A stretch of DNA of 38,187 nucleotides from positions 1 to 38,187 of the forward strand of contig CALLXF010000066.1 of the NCBI GenBank assembly GCA_938015805.1. The letters run 5' to 3'. A program made the translations under genes and the position numbers. The notes beneath the pieces were generated by a model, which saw only the letters and a program-made list of their open reading frames with translations, was not told where the DNA came from and searched no databases. Shown here one piece after another: positions 7,813-17,101 of the stretch; the stretch's first letter is position 1, and every line of letters begins with the position of its first letter. The DNA is from an uncultured Saprospiraceae bacterium (GTDB lineage Bacteria > Bacteroidota > Bacteroidia > Chitinophagales > Saprospiraceae).

Positions 7813-9924
7813 TTACGATTTAGACATATCTTCTAGGATGTGTAACACCTCTTTTAGATAAATATCTTTTTTTACGCCATCGATCCAGTCTTGATTTTTT
7901 TCCATGGTCGCCTCGTCTTCGGCTATTTTATCGTAATCGACTTTTAGGTTCTTTACCTCAAAACCTGGTATGTCAGATTCCATGATTTTCTCAAATCGAT
8001 CTGCGTCATCTTCCCGCTCCTGCATTAAAGCCGCAAACCCTTCTATATCCATCGGATAATTAGTGAAGTCTCTCACTTCTTTTAAACGCTTAGCATTTTC
8101 TATAATCATTTGGAAATTTTCGTCTCCGTTGATTCTACTCTCTGATTTTGATCTTAGGGCAGCTCTATCTTTTACGATGTAGGTATCCTGATCGTACTGT
8201 ACAGGATCTATTTTAGTCCATTCCATCGGATCATCATATTCCTTTTCTCCAGTCTGCATAAATGCATATGTATCCGGTAAGATGATATCTGGAACTACAC
8301 CTTTAAGCTGTGTCGATCCACCATCTACTCTGTAAAATTTCTGCATTGTCATTTTTACCTGACCCAGCGGTTTAAATTCGGTGCCGCCTCTGATCGCATC
8401 ATCTAGGTCAAAAAATCGTTGTACTGTTCCTTTTCCAAAAGTCGAACTAGAACCCACGATGATCGCTCTATTATAATCTTGGAGAGCCGCAGCGAGTATC
8501 TCAGATGCAGATGCACTGTAACTATTTACCATCACTACTAGTGGACCATCATAACGTACTTTAGGATCTTTATCTTTATAAACATAGGAGTTTTTCTCTC
8601 TAGCTTTTACCTGTACGATCGGACCTTCTTCTATAAATAGACCAGTCATATCGACTACATCTCTCAGTGATCCTCCTCCATTAAATCTGAGGTCTAAGAT
8701 CATCCCGTTTACTCCAGCAGCTTTTAGTTTTTCTATTTCCTCTGCAACATCTTCAGCACAAGAATTTCCATCCTTTCGTTCAAAAGAAGAATAAAATTTA
8801 GGCAGTTTTATATATCCTACATTATCCATGAGATCTGGAATATCTAAGATCAGAGACTTAGCAAAAGTCTCTTCTATATTTACGATATCTCTTGTGATTT
8901 CTACATCTACTATCTCTCCGTTTACCTTCTTAACGGTAAGGATAACCGTCGTTCCTTTTTTACCTCGGATATTTTGTACCACATCATCTATACGCATTCC
9001 ACTGATGTCTAATGCTTCTTCACCTTTCTGTGTTACCTTAGTAATCAGATCGTTTACTTCTAATTCTTTTCCTTTCCATGCTGGACCACCAGGTATGATT
9101 TCTACCACTTTAGTATAATCTCCATCAGTACGTAATCTTGCTCCAATACCTTCTAGTTTTCCACCCATATTAATATCAAAATCCTGTTTTTCCTTAGGAT
9201 TAAAATAATCAGAGTGCGGATCATATCTATGCGTGATTGCATTTAGATAGGCCTCAAAACGATCGGACCTACGTAACTTAGTCATAGACTTAAACCAGTT
9301 ATCATACATCTTTTTTGCTCCTTCCTGAGCTTTAGTTTCTATTTCTTCTGCTGTCAGTATCTCTGCATCTTCTTTACCTTCCTTTTCTTTTTGCTCTTCC
9401 GTCAGCTCATAAATCCGACTTAGGATTTCGTACTTTACGGCTTTACGCCAATACTCAGATAAACCTGCATCATCTTTTGCAAACTCCTTTTTATCAAAAT
9501 CAAATTCGATTGTTTCCTTTTTAGTAAAATCAAAGTCTTTATCAATCCAGTTTTCGTAATGAGCTTTTGCTTTAGTTACACCTGCATCTAATAAATCTAC
9601 TGATAGATCAAAAAACTCAAACGTTCTAGCATTAGCTTGATCGTCGATTTGTAATTCGTATGGTTTTAATTTATTTACATCTTCCTGAGTTAAAAAACGC
9701 TTAGCTCCATCGATAGATTTAAGGTAGTTTTTAAATACCTTTTTAGAGAAGGTATCATCTACGGCTTTGGGCGTAAAATGGGCCTGATCTAAAAAATTCA
9801 TAACAGCATGTAGGATCATGCTCTCTCTCTCTTTAAAATTTACTCTAGGGTAAAATGCCCCGAAAACTAGTACCCCAAAAAGAAGGAATACGATTATCGA
9901 ACTTTTATACTTCATTACATCCAT
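7813..9924 (-). CDS. prc: Carboxy-terminal processing protease Prc/Tsp (family S41A)
   Basis: This 703-residue protein is a tail-specific periplasmic protease. The N-terminus has a signal or anchor segment (YKSSIIVFLLFGVLVFGAFY). Next come an N-terminal Tsp domain (about 30-235), a PDZ domain (about 250-335, LEGIGARLRTDGDYTKVVEI onward) and the S41 protease domain (about 360-560). The catalytic Ser is in NSYSASASEIL near residue 470 and the catalytic Lys in FGKGTVQ near 495, 25 residues apart as in E. coli Tsp (Ser430, Lys455). A C-terminal extension of about 130 residues matches the DUF3340 region of long Tsp enzymes. Length is normal. ATG 9924 or ATG 9915 (MKYKSS) can start it. It cleaves proteins from unstructured C-termini and often tunes wall hydrolases. 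Single gene with its own terminator. Confidence 0.95.
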   Translation of the reverse strand: MDVMKYKSSIIVFLLFGVLVFGAFYPRVNFKERESMILHAVMNFLDQAHFTPKAVDDTFSKKVFKNYLKSIDGAKRFLTQEDVNKLKPYELQIDDQANARTFEFFDLSVDLLDAGVTKAKAHYENWIDKDFDFTKKETIEFDFDKKEFAKDDAGLSEYWRKAVKYEILSRIYELTEEQKEKEGKEDAEILTAEEIETKAQEGAKKMYDNWFKSMTKLRRSDRFEAYLNAITHRYDPHSDYFNPKEKQDFDINMGGKLEGIGARLRTDGDYTKVVEIIPGGPAWKGKELEVNDLITKVTQKGEEALDISGMRIDDVVQNIRGKKGTTVILTVKKVNGEIVDVEITRDIVNIEETFAKSLILDIPDLMDNVGYIKLPKFYSSFERKDGNSCAEDVAEEIEKLKAAGVNGMILDLRFNGGGSLRDVVDMTGLFIEEGPIVQVKAREKNSYVYKDKDPKVRYDGPLVVMVNSYSASASEILAAALQDYNRAIIVGSSSTFGKGTVQRFFDLDDAIRGGTEFKPLGQVKMTMQKFYRVDGGSTQLKGVVPDIILPDTYAFMQTGEKEYDDPMEWTKIDPVQYDQDTYIVKDRAALRSKSESRINGDENFQMIIENAKRLKEVRDFTNYPMDIEGFAALMQEREDDADRFEKIMESDIPGFEVKNLKVDYDKIAEDEATMEKNQDWIDGVKKDIYLKEVLHILEDMSKS

Positions 9925-10124
9925 ATTATTACTTATAAAGATACTTTATTTAAGACAGATAAATCGGCGGCAAGTTTTAGAAATATGGGTCTTTTAACTT
10001 ATTCCTAACGCAAAAATCACTCCTTTTCTGAATTTATAGTCTAGGAATTTGATTTTTGGGTGGTTTACCATTTAGATAACGGTCCGTTTAAAGGATTATT
10101 ATTTCTGAATATTAAGTTGCTGAG

Positions 10125-10266
10125 CCTCTTGACTTTCGTCGAATGGAAGGATTGTTTTTATCTCGACTACATGGACGAAAATAAAATATTCGTTAATCAG
10201 AACATCGATTTAAAATCTAAGTCTTCTTTTGCGATCATGTGGATCCCTCCGCTTCTCTCGTCATGA
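10125..10266. repeat. Decayed interspersed intergenic element
   Basis: The 449-bp gap 9925-10373 has no supported gene; its only ORF (10060-10266, +) has no recognisable feature. The stretch 10125-10266 includes TTTATCTCGACTACATGGA, TTTTGCGATCATGTGGATCC and CTCCGCTTCTCTCGTCATGA. From memory these words resemble a dispersed intergenic repeat seen in many Bacteroidota (CATCTCGACT ... GGATTCCTCCGCT ... ATGA). It looks old, and no coding remnant or target duplication is visible. Confidence 0.4.
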
Positions 10267-10311
10267 ATGTTAGTCTAAAGTCTAACAAGGATTTCATTCG
10301 CCGAAAGGCAA

Positions 10312-10347
10312 AAAAAAAGTGCCGTCTCTTTACGAAACAGCACTTTT
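10312..10347 (-). terminator. Terminator for the membrane pyrophosphatase gene
   Basis: AAAAGTGC pairs with GCACTTTT, with an imperfect inner extension. On the minus strand it is followed by a T tract. It lies 26 bp past the hppA stop. Confidence 0.85.
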
Positions 10348-10373
10348 GTATTTTACTACTAATTCTAAATTTC

Positions 10374-12581
10374 TTAGATAAATGGTGCAATAACTAAAGC
10401 TACTACAGACATTAATTTTAGTAAGATATTAAGGGATGGACCAGAAGTGTCTTTAAATGGATCTCCTACTGTATCGCCTACTACGGTTGCTTTGTGAGCA
10501 TCACTTCCTTTGTAGTGCATTTTACCATCTATATCTACACCTTCCTCAAACATCTTTTTTGCATTATCCCATGCTCCTCCCGCATTAGACTGAAAGATCG
10601 CCATAAGTACTCCACATACTGTAACTCCTGCAAGTAACCCACCTAGCATCTCTGCTCCTCCGATGAATCCCATGAGCACTGGAGATAAAACAGCAATAAC
10701 TCCTGGTAATACCATTTCTCTAATCGATGCTGTCGTAGAAATTTCTACACACTTACTGTAATCAGCAGAACCGTCTGCCGCATCAAAAACTTTTCTATCT
10801 GCATCAGACCAGTCGCTCATTTCTTTACCATCATTTTTCTTCATTACTGCTAGTGCAGCATTCAATGCTGGTATTTCCTTAAACTGACGTCTTACTTCTT
10901 TAATCATATCCATCGCTGCTCTACCTACTGCATTCATAGAAAGTGCAGAGAATAAAAATGGAAGCATTCCTCCTACAAAAAGAGCTGCCATAACTTTAGG
11001 ATTCATGATATCGATTCCTGTAAGTTGTGTAGTCGGATTTGCCACATTATATGCTGTAATAAAAGCTGCAAATAATGCTAATGTTGTCAGTGCTGCAGAT
11101 CCGATTGCAAATCCTTTTCCGATCGCTGCAGTCGTATTACCTACTGCATCTAATTTATCTGTTCTCTGTCTTACTTCTTTAGGAAGCTCAGCCATCTCAG
11201 CGATACCTCCTGCGTTATCAGATATCGGTCCGTATGCATCTACTGCCAGCTGGATACCTGTATTAGATAACATCCCTACCGCTGCAATAGCGATACCGTA
11301 TAAACCAGCAAAGTGATAAGCACCGATAATTGCTGCTGCTAAAATGATAATCGGAATAGCTGTAGAAATCATACCTACTCCTAATCCTGCGATAATGTTA
11401 GTTGCAGCTCCTGTCACAGATTGCTTTACGATAGAAAGAACTGGCTTAGTCCCTGTTCCTGTATAATGCTCTGTTACGATACCTATTAATAATCCAGAAG
11501 CTAAACCGATCAGTACAGCTACGAATACTCCCCAAGAGTGATAAGTAAATGTTTCCGTACCTGCTAAATTTCCTACTGACCATGATTCTGGAAGCATCCA
11601 AGAAACGATCAGGTAAGTAGCTACAAGCATGATTCCAGCAGAAATAAATTCTCCTCTGTTTAATGCTTTTTGTGGATCTCCACCTTCTTTTACTTTTACA
11701 AATAATGTTCCTATAATAGAAGTAATGATCCCTACTGATGCTAAGACTAAAGGAAGTAATACTGCAGAAATTCCGCCAAAATCATCTCCCCATCCAGTAG
11801 AACTCATCAGAGCTGCTCCTAATACCATCGTACCGATAATTGATCCTACATAAGACTCAAATAAATCAGCACCCATTCCCGCTACATCACCTACGTTATC
11901 ACCTACGTTATCTGCAATCGTTGCAGGGTTAAGAGGATGATCTTCTGGAATACCAGCTTCTACTTTTCCTACTAAATCAGCTCCTACGTCGGCTGCTTTG
12001 GTGTAGATACCACCTCCTACTCTTGCAAATAAAGCAATAGAAGAAGCTCCAAAAGAGAATCCTGTAATTACAGTAATCACTTTAGAAATATCAGCTATTT
12101 CTGAAAATCCCCACAATGAAGAATAAACAAGTAATAATGTTCCTAGTCCTAGTACTCCTAGACCTACTACACCCATACCCATTACAGATCCACCAGCAAA
12201 AGCCACTTCGAGTGCTTTCCCTAAACTGGTTCTGGCAGCGTTAGTGGTTCTAACGTTTGCTTTAGTGGCTACTTTCATTCCGATAAATCCAGCCAGTGCT
12301 GAACAAATAGCACCTAATATAAAAGAAACGGCTACAAGCATAGAAGATCCTTCTTGCATGCCACTCCAAGCCATCAGTATAGCCACAGCTGCTACAAAAA
12401 TGGCTAGTACTCTATACTCTGCTCTAAGAAAAGCCATAGCTCCTTTAGAGATGTTATCTGCAATTCTACCCATCTTTTCTGTTCCTACTTCTTGCTTAGA
12501 AACCCAAGATGATTTTACAAATGTATACGCTAATGCAATAAGTCCAAATACTGGAATTGCATAAATGAGGTTTTGTCCCAT
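10374..12581 (-). CDS. hppA: Membrane-bound pyrophosphatase, K+-dependent, probably Na+-pumping
   Basis: This 735-residue protein has about 16 membrane helices and couples pyrophosphate hydrolysis to cation pumping. Family motifs are present: [20 protein letters not shown] for substrate binding, [39 protein letters not shown] and [18 protein letters not shown]. The motif [10 protein letters not shown] near residue 484 has Ala where K+-independent enzymes have Lys, so the enzyme is probably K+-dependent. Glu242 in DLFESY sits where Na+-pumping enzymes have their gate glutamate; plant-type H+ pumps have it shifted. Together these point to a Na+ or dual Na+/H+ pump. That assignment is inference from family rules. 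Single gene, with a -7 element 31 bp upstream and a terminator downstream. Confidence 0.96.
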   Translation of the reverse strand: MGQNLIYAIPVFGLIALAYTFVKSSWVSKQEVGTEKMGRIADNISKGAMAFLRAEYRVLAIFVAAVAILMAWSGMQEGSSMLVAVSFILGAICSALAGFIGMKVATKANVRTTNAARTSLGKALEVAFAGGSVMGMGVVGLGVLGLGTLLLVYSSLWGFSEIADISKVITVITGFSFGASSIALFARVGGGIYTKAADVGADLVGKVEAGIPEDHPLNPATIADNVGDNVGDVAGMGADLFESYVGSIIGTMVLGAALMSSTGWGDDFGGISAVLLPLVLASVGIITSIIGTLFVKVKEGGDPQKALNRGEFISAGIMLVATYLIVSWMLPESWSVGNLAGTETFTYHSWGVFVAVLIGLASGLLIGIVTEHYTGTGTKPVLSIVKQSVTGAATNIIAGLGVGMISTAIPIIILAAAIIGAYHFAGLYGIAIAAVGMLSNTGIQLAVDAYGPISDNAGGIAEMAELPKEVRQRTDKLDAVGNTTAAIGKGFAIGSAALTTLALFAAFITAYNVANPTTQLTGIDIMNPKVMAALFVGGMLPFLFSALSMNAVGRAAMDMIKEVRRQFKEIPALNAALAVMKKNDGKEMSDWSDADRKVFDAADGSADYSKCVEISTTASIREMVLPGVIAVLSPVLMGFIGGAEMLGGLLAGVTVCGVLMAIFQSNAGGAWDNAKKMFEEGVDIDGKMHYKGSDAHKATVVGDTVGDPFKDTSGPSLNILLKLMSVVALVIAPFI

Positions 12582-12611
12582 AGTTTTAGTTTTTCACTTT
12601 TTTAACAGCCG

Positions 12612-12619
12612 CAAAAGTA
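12612..12619 (-). promoter_or_regulatory. -7 promoter element for hppA
   Basis: On the minus strand this reads TACTTTTG followed by C, a perfect TAnnTTTG, 30 bp before the hppA start. No convincing -33 TTG is visible. Confidence 0.55.
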
Positions 12620-12773
12620 AGTTTTTATACTGTCTTGAAGAAGTTAAGAGAATAAGATTTAAGGATTTATTATATATTAATTAATACTATATCTTCTGCA
12701 AAATGGGAGATTTACGATTTATTAATGCAGTATCTAGTTATTTTTACTAAAAATAATTTCTTGGGACCTTCAC

Positions 12774-12789
12774 TAATTATCGATAATTA
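12774..12789. promoter_or_regulatory. Perfect 16-bp palindrome, possible operator
   Basis: TAATTATCGATAATTA is fully self-complementary. It lies 67 bp before the start of the T9SS-secreted protein and within the divergent region shared with hppA. A dimeric regulator site is possible; no regulator is known. Confidence 0.4.
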
Positions 12790-12855
12790 CCTAATCCTAT
12801 CTTTAAATCATAGAATATTTAATAATTTAAACCTTTGTTAGTAAATAACTCGATT

Positions 12856-14715
12856 ATGAAAAATTCCATCTTTGTTTTACTGCTTTGTTTTGTATCCGTA
12901 AATATGATCAAAGCCCAACAAGTGTCTTACGAAAAAATCCAATACCCAACTATAAAAAAGCTTAAAACCATTGACGTAAGTCAATTAGATGATGAATTTC
13001 TTCCAACGATAGAATATCTGGAAGCTCCACAAGTTTCTGGTAATCCTTATAAAAGATATCTGGCCGACTTAAAAGAAGGTCTTAAAGAATCACATCCTCG
13101 TCATAACGAACCGATAGTAAGTACAAGAGGTGATGCTGATCCTCCAGAGGTCCTTAATGGATTTATCGTCGGGGGTGTACAACCTGGACGTCCTTTGGAT
13201 AATCACCTAGCAATGAGTGGAGATCGAGTAGTATCCTCAGTAAACTCTTTTATTTCTGTACAGACAAAAGAGGGGGCATTTGTCAAAAATTATTCTTTGG
13301 CAAATTTTGCAATGGGACTAGGGGTCAATGATGGCCTATTTGATCCTCGTTTGATTTATGATCCTCAGGCAGACCGTTTTGTAGCGATATTTTTATCTGG
13401 GTACAGTAGTGACGAGAGTGATATCGTAATTTCTTTTTCTGATAGTAATGACCCTACCGGAGAATGGCATGCATACGTGATCCCTGGAAACCCAAACAAT
13501 GATAATACATGGACCGACTATCCTATGGTCACTGTAACGGATACTGATATTGTACTTACGATAAATCTTTTAAGAGATGGAGAATCATGGCAACTAGGCT
13601 TTGAAAAAACGCTAATCTGGCAGATGGATAAGGCTAAAGGTTATGCTGGAGAAGATTTAGATAACACAGTATTATGGCAAGATGTAAATTTTGGAAATGC
13701 AAGTATCAGAAATCTTTGTCCGGTCGGTCATGCTACTGATATTTTACCTTCCAAAACATATTTTGTATCGGACAGAAATTTTGATATCGAGAACGATACC
13801 TTTTTACTTGTCGAACTCACAGGAGGTGTAAACGATCCTGATGCTGAATTGCTTGTCGATTTTGTACGCAGTGACGTTCCTTATGGTGTTCCGCCTAATG
13901 CTATGCAAGAAGAGCACGAATTACAAACTAATGATGCTAGAGTTTTAGAGGCATTTATTATAGAGGACGAAATCCAATTTGTAGGTAATACTAGAAATCC
14001 AGTGAATAATCAGTGTGGGATATTTCATGGCGTTTTGACAGATCTGAACGGAGCGAGAAATTTACATCTGGAACACATAATCGGAGAAGATTATGAAATA
14101 GGTTATCCTGGTATTACATGGATGGGAGATATTCCATCTGATAGAGATGCGATTATCACTTTTGATCATACTGGTGTAAATAAATATGCAGGAATATCTG
14201 CGATGTATTATAATTTGGAAGATGGGTATTCTGATATTATAACAGTACAAGATGGAAATGCTCCTTGTACGATGAATCCAAATGGAACATTAGAAAGATG
14301 GGGCGACTACATGGGTACTCAAAGAGATTTTGTTAATACTGATGAACTGTGGGTTTCTGGATTTTATACTTTAGCTAATGGAAGAAATCATCCATGGATC
14401 GCTCATTTAGCTAAACCGGGAACGATGTCATCTACCTCGGAAAACCAAAATCCTATTGTATCTAAGGTTTATCCTAATCCTGTAGCTAATAGAGTTTCTG
14501 TAGAATTTACAATTCCTCAGGCTGCAAAAAATGTATCTGTCGTTCTGCTTAATACAGAAGGAAAAGTAATAGAAAAATTAATCAATACCACGCCCCATAA
14601 AACTGGACTGAGCCGATTTTCTTTTGATGTATCTTCTTTAGAAAAAGGTATCTACCTCGTAGAGGTGCAGATCGATAATCAGCAAGCTTCTACTAAAAAG
14701 GTGGTGGTACAATAA
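12856..14715 (+). CDS. Secreted protein of unknown function with T9SS sorting domain
   Basis: This protein of 619 residues starts at ATG 12856 (MKNSIFVLLLCFVSVNMIKA signal peptide). The open frame can be extended 7 codons to a TTG at 12835, but that would add MLVNNSI before the signal and is less likely. The middle (about 85-520) is rich in short beta strands with DPRLIYDPQADRFVAIFLSG, FSDSNDPTGEWHAYVI and WTDYPMVTVTDTDIVLTINL, and may be a propeller-like fold. I do not recognise the family. The last 80 residues are a Por/type IX sorting domain: SKVYPNPVANRVSVEF, then GIYLVEVQ and a KKVVVQ end. The domain directs export by T9SS and removal or anchoring at the surface. Single gene. Confidence 0.85.
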   Translation: MKNSIFVLLLCFVSVNMIKAQQVSYEKIQYPTIKKLKTIDVSQLDDEFLPTIEYLEAPQVSGNPYKRYLADLKEGLKESHPRHNEPIVSTRGDADPPEVLNGFIVGGVQPGRPLDNHLAMSGDRVVSSVNSFISVQTKEGAFVKNYSLANFAMGLGVNDGLFDPRLIYDPQADRFVAIFLSGYSSDESDIVISFSDSNDPTGEWHAYVIPGNPNNDNTWTDYPMVTVTDTDIVLTINLLRDGESWQLGFEKTLIWQMDKAKGYAGEDLDNTVLWQDVNFGNASIRNLCPVGHATDILPSKTYFVSDRNFDIENDTFLLVELTGGVNDPDAELLVDFVRSDVPYGVPPNAMQEEHELQTNDARVLEAFIIEDEIQFVGNTRNPVNNQCGIFHGVLTDLNGARNLHLEHIIGEDYEIGYPGITWMGDIPSDRDAIITFDHTGVNKYAGISAMYYNLEDGYSDIITVQDGNAPCTMNPNGTLERWGDYMGTQRDFVNTDELWVSGFYTLANGRNHPWIAHLAKPGTMSSTSENQNPIVSKVYPNPVANRVSVEFTIPQAAKNVSVVLLNTEGKVIEKLINTTPHKTGLSRFSFDVSSLEKGIYLVEVQIDNQQASTKKVVVQ

Positions 14716-14726
14716 TACTTGTGGCA

Positions 14727-14750
14727 TTTAGTAATAAATAGAATACTAAA
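14727..14750. terminator. Weak hairpin between convergent genes
   Basis: TTTAGTA pairs with TACTAAA over 7 bp around a 10-nt loop, between the T9SS protein gene (+) and the nitroreductase gene (-). There is no long T tract, so terminator function is uncertain. Confidence 0.3.
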
Positions 14751-14787
14751 TTCTTACATTTTAGAGTGTATAGTCTTAGTTTGATTA

Positions 14788-15360
14788 CTAGTTCTCCCAC
14801 TTTAGTTTAGACTCTAGAGGTTGTCTTTCTCTTACCGGAAAATCCTCATGATCGGTTTTAGCTAGGTAGAAAAGACCTAGGCATTTTTGGTTCTCTTTAA
14901 GTGATAAAAAAGGATTTAAATGGATGATGTCTCTCGGCGAACTCCAATACCCGACAATATCTAGAGTCGTAGCAGCTAGCCACAAATTCTGGACGGCCAT
15001 AGCCGTCGCTGCGACTTCCTCCCACTCTGGTAGTAGCTCAGGGGTAGTATCTATGCAGATCGCAATAATCGCAGAAGCCTTAGAAGGATTAGTTTTTAGC
15101 TTTTTTAATTTCCTTTCGGATATTTTTTCCGGAGGGGTATGCAATTTATACAAGCGTAAAAGCTCGGTGGATAATCGCTGTAGTCCATCATTTCTAAAAA
15201 CGATAAATTTCCATGGTTCAGTTTTTTTATGGGTCGGAGCCCAAAGTGCAACGTCCAATAATTTAAATATTTCTTCCTCAGTAACTTCCTGATCATTGTA
15301 CATGGACGGAAAAGTAGATCTCCTAGATGTAATGATTTCTTTTAATTGATTATAGGTCAT
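14788..15360 (-). CDS. Nitroreductase family protein
   Basis: This 190-residue protein looks like a small FMN-dependent nitroreductase of the YdjA-like type. The N-terminal RRSTFPSMYNDQEVTEE and LLDVALWAPTHKKTEPWKFIV motifs hold the typical Arg-Arg-Ser phosphate-binding start and the P-T-H-x-x-x-x-P-W segment. The C-terminal half has AVQNLWLAATTLDIVGYWSS and ends with a LGLFYLAK strand. The substrate is unknown. The gene diverges from the DtxR/MntR operon over 73 bp, and the 20-bp dyad at 15383-15402 lies only 23 bp upstream of its start, so it may share metal control. No clear -7 element was found for it. Confidence 0.85.
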   Translation of the reverse strand: MTYNQLKEIITSRRSTFPSMYNDQEVTEEEIFKLLDVALWAPTHKKTEPWKFIVFRNDGLQRLSTELLRLYKLHTPPEKISERKLKKLKTNPSKASAIIAICIDTTPELLPEWEEVAATAMAVQNLWLAATTLDIVGYWSSPRDIIHLNPFLSLKENQKCLGLFYLAKTDHEDFPVRERQPLESKLKWEN

Positions 15361-15382
15361 TTTTAGATGTTATTGAGTTTCT

Positions 15383-15402
15383 TTTTTAGGTTAATCTAAA
15401 AA
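15383..15402. promoter_or_regulatory. DtxR/MntR-type operator dyad
   Basis: TTTTTAGGTTAATCTAAAAA is a 20-bp inverted repeat with a single mismatched pair. Its core TTAGGTTAATCTAA resembles the TTAGGTTAGCCTAA cores bound by DtxR-family repressors. It lies 31 bp before the start of the DtxR-type gene and between divergent transcripts. A -7-like TATCTTTA sits at 15407-15414, so the dyad would cover the -33 region of the metal operon. Autorepression is inferred. Confidence 0.7.
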
Positions 15403-15433
15403 TTTATATCTTTATCAGACTAACAGGATTACA

Positions 15434-16087
15434 ATGATTACGCAAACTGAGGAAAATTATTTAAAAGCCATTTATAAAATAGCCGAAAAAGAAAAAAAAT
15501 CTGTCGGTACTAATGCCATCTCTGCACAGATGAAAACCACGGCGGCGTCAGTAACAGATATGATCAAGCGATTATCCGAAAAAGGGCTAGTCAATTATCA
15601 AAAGTATAAAGGTGTAAATCTCACTCCTGTAGGGAATAAACATGCTACCAATCTAATCAGAAAACATCGCTTATGGGAAGTTTTCCTCGTGGATAAGCTC
15701 AATTTTAGATGGGAACAAGTTCATGAAATTGCTGAACAAATGGAACATATAGATTCTGATAATCTAATTACTAGATTAGATGCTTTTCTAGGGCATCCAA
15801 GATTTGATCCACACGGAGACCCTATTCCTAACGCAGAAGGGAAATTTACTTTAAGAGTACAAAATCTCTTATCTGATATTTCCCCTAATCGCAAAGTAAA
15901 TGTACTAGGCGTAAAAGAACACGACTCTCCTTTTCTGGAATATCTTAATTCGCTCAAAATAGCACTAGGAACAACTTTAGAAATACTAGAAATTGTACCC
16001 TTTGATAAATCTATGAAAATTAGAATTAACGATTCACAAGAAACGATCATTTCTAACAAAGTCGCACAAACATTACTCGTAAGATGA
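15434..16087 (+). CDS. DtxR/MntR family metal-dependent regulator
   Basis: This 217-residue protein is an iron- or manganese-dependent repressor. Residues about 1-65 are a winged helix (TQTEENYLKAIYKIAEKE, then TTAASVTDMIKRLSEKGLV). Residues about 70-140 are the dimerisation and metal-binding domain: RKHRLWEVFLVDKLNFRWEQ, HEIAEQMEHID, LDAFLGHPRFDPHGDPIP. The C-terminal 75 residues fit the FeoA/SH3-like third domain. The gene overlaps the next one by 4 bp (ATGA), and the ATPase gene follows 1 bp later, so the three form one operon. The operator-like dyad upstream suggests self-repression. The Mn-type binding protein favours MntR over IdeR, but metal choice is inferred. Confidence 0.92.
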   Translation: MITQTEENYLKAIYKIAEKEKKSVGTNAISAQMKTTAASVTDMIKRLSEKGLVNYQKYKGVNLTPVGNKHATNLIRKHRLWEVFLVDKLNFRWEQVHEIAEQMEHIDSDNLITRLDAFLGHPRFDPHGDPIPNAEGKFTLRVQNLLSDISPNRKVNVLGVKEHDSPFLEYLNSLKIALGTTLEILEIVPFDKSMKIRINDSQETIISNKVAQTLLVR

Positions 16088-17100
16088 CATTAAAACAAAG
16101 ATTACTGATTATCATTACTTTATTAGCAAGTGTAAATCTATTTGCCCAAAAAAAATTTAGTATCGTAGCATCCGCTTCGATCATGCAAGACATGGCTCAG
16201 AATATCGCTGGTGATTTGCAAACTATTAAAAATATAGTTCCTATCGGAGGAGATCCACACCTACATGCTCCTACCCCTAGAGATGCAAAAATGGTAGCTG
16301 ATGCGGATTTAGTTATTATTAACGGTTTGACATTTGAGGGATGGATAAACGAACTGATAGACAACTCGGGTACTAAAGCAAAGGTGGTAACCATAACTAA
16401 AGGGATTACTCCTCGCACAAGTCAAATCTATAAAAACTCTTCTGATCCACATTGCTGGATGGATGCCTCTAATGGTCTGATTTATATAAAAAATATACTC
16501 GATGCATTGATCGAGTTAGATCCACAAAATAAAGAACAGTATACCAGCAATTATAATAATTACAAAAAAGAACTTATCGAACTGGATGAATATATAGAAA
16601 CTAAAATCAGAGAGATCCCGATGAGTCAGAGAGTACTTATAACCTCTCATGATGCCTTTGCTTATTATGGTCAACGGTATAGTATACAAGTCGAAGCACT
16701 TATGGGAATATCTACAGAGGCAGAAGCTCAGACTTCTGATATGATTAGAGTAAACAAGACCATACGGGAAAGGAAAATACCAGCCATTTTTGTAGAAAGC
16801 ACTATAAACCCTAAGCTTATAAATCAAATTGCTCAAGATAATGACATCAAAATAGGAGGTGAATTATTTGCGGATTCTATCGGTGATAAAACCTCTGGTG
16901 CAGATACCTATATAAAAATGCTTAAGCAAAATACTGACGTAATTGTAAATGCACTTTCAGGAGGTAAAAACGAAAGTCATTCTGAGCATAATCACACCGA
17001 TGGTTCGGGAGGAACTACGAGTAATCTAATCCTTTATTTATTAGCTGGTCTTTTGCTCCTAGGAGGAATGGTATATGTTATTACAAGACTAAATAAATAA
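16084..17100 (+). CDS. Metal ABC transporter substrate-binding protein (Mn/Fe type) with C-terminal membrane anchor
   Basis: This 338-residue protein is a cluster A-I (PsaA/MntC/ZnuA) binding protein. It has a signal peptide (about 1-22, ending LFAQ). Likely ligands by comparison with PsaA are His59 (GGDPHLHAP), His123 (DPHCWMD), Glu238 (FVESTINP) and Asp264 (FADSIGD). The H-H-E-D set is that of Mn/Fe proteins, not the all-His set of Zn proteins. After the fold comes a His-containing linker (ESHSEHNHTDGSGG) and then a hydrophobic helix (about 313-333, LILYLLAGLLLLGGMVYVIT) with a short RLNK end. This anchor is unusual: the protein would be fixed to the inner membrane by its C-terminus. It overlaps the regulator by 4 bp and is followed 1 bp later by the ATPase. 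Confidence 0.93.
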   Translation: MTLKQRLLIIITLLASVNLFAQKKFSIVASASIMQDMAQNIAGDLQTIKNIVPIGGDPHLHAPTPRDAKMVADADLVIINGLTFEGWINELIDNSGTKAKVVTITKGITPRTSQIYKNSSDPHCWMDASNGLIYIKNILDALIELDPQNKEQYTSNYNNYKKELIELDEYIETKIREIPMSQRVLITSHDAFAYYGQRYSIQVEALMGISTEAEAQTSDMIRVNKTIRERKIPAIFVESTINPKLINQIAQDNDIKIGGELFADSIGDKTSGADTYIKMLKQNTDVIVNALSGGKNESHSEHNHTDGSGGTTSNLILYLLAGLLLLGGMVYVITRLNK

Positions 17101-17101
17101 T

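Noticed and set aside
10129-10142. TTGACTTTCGTCGA as a CRP/FNR site
   Set aside because: One mismatch in the right half and it lies inside a decayed repeat with no adjacent gene start.
10060-10266. 68-residue plus-strand ORF
   Set aside because: No recognisable motif or start context, and it overlaps the decayed interspersed element.
12835-12855. TTG start for the T9SS-secreted protein
   Set aside because: ATG 12856 begins directly with a good signal peptide; the upstream TTG would add seven residues before it.
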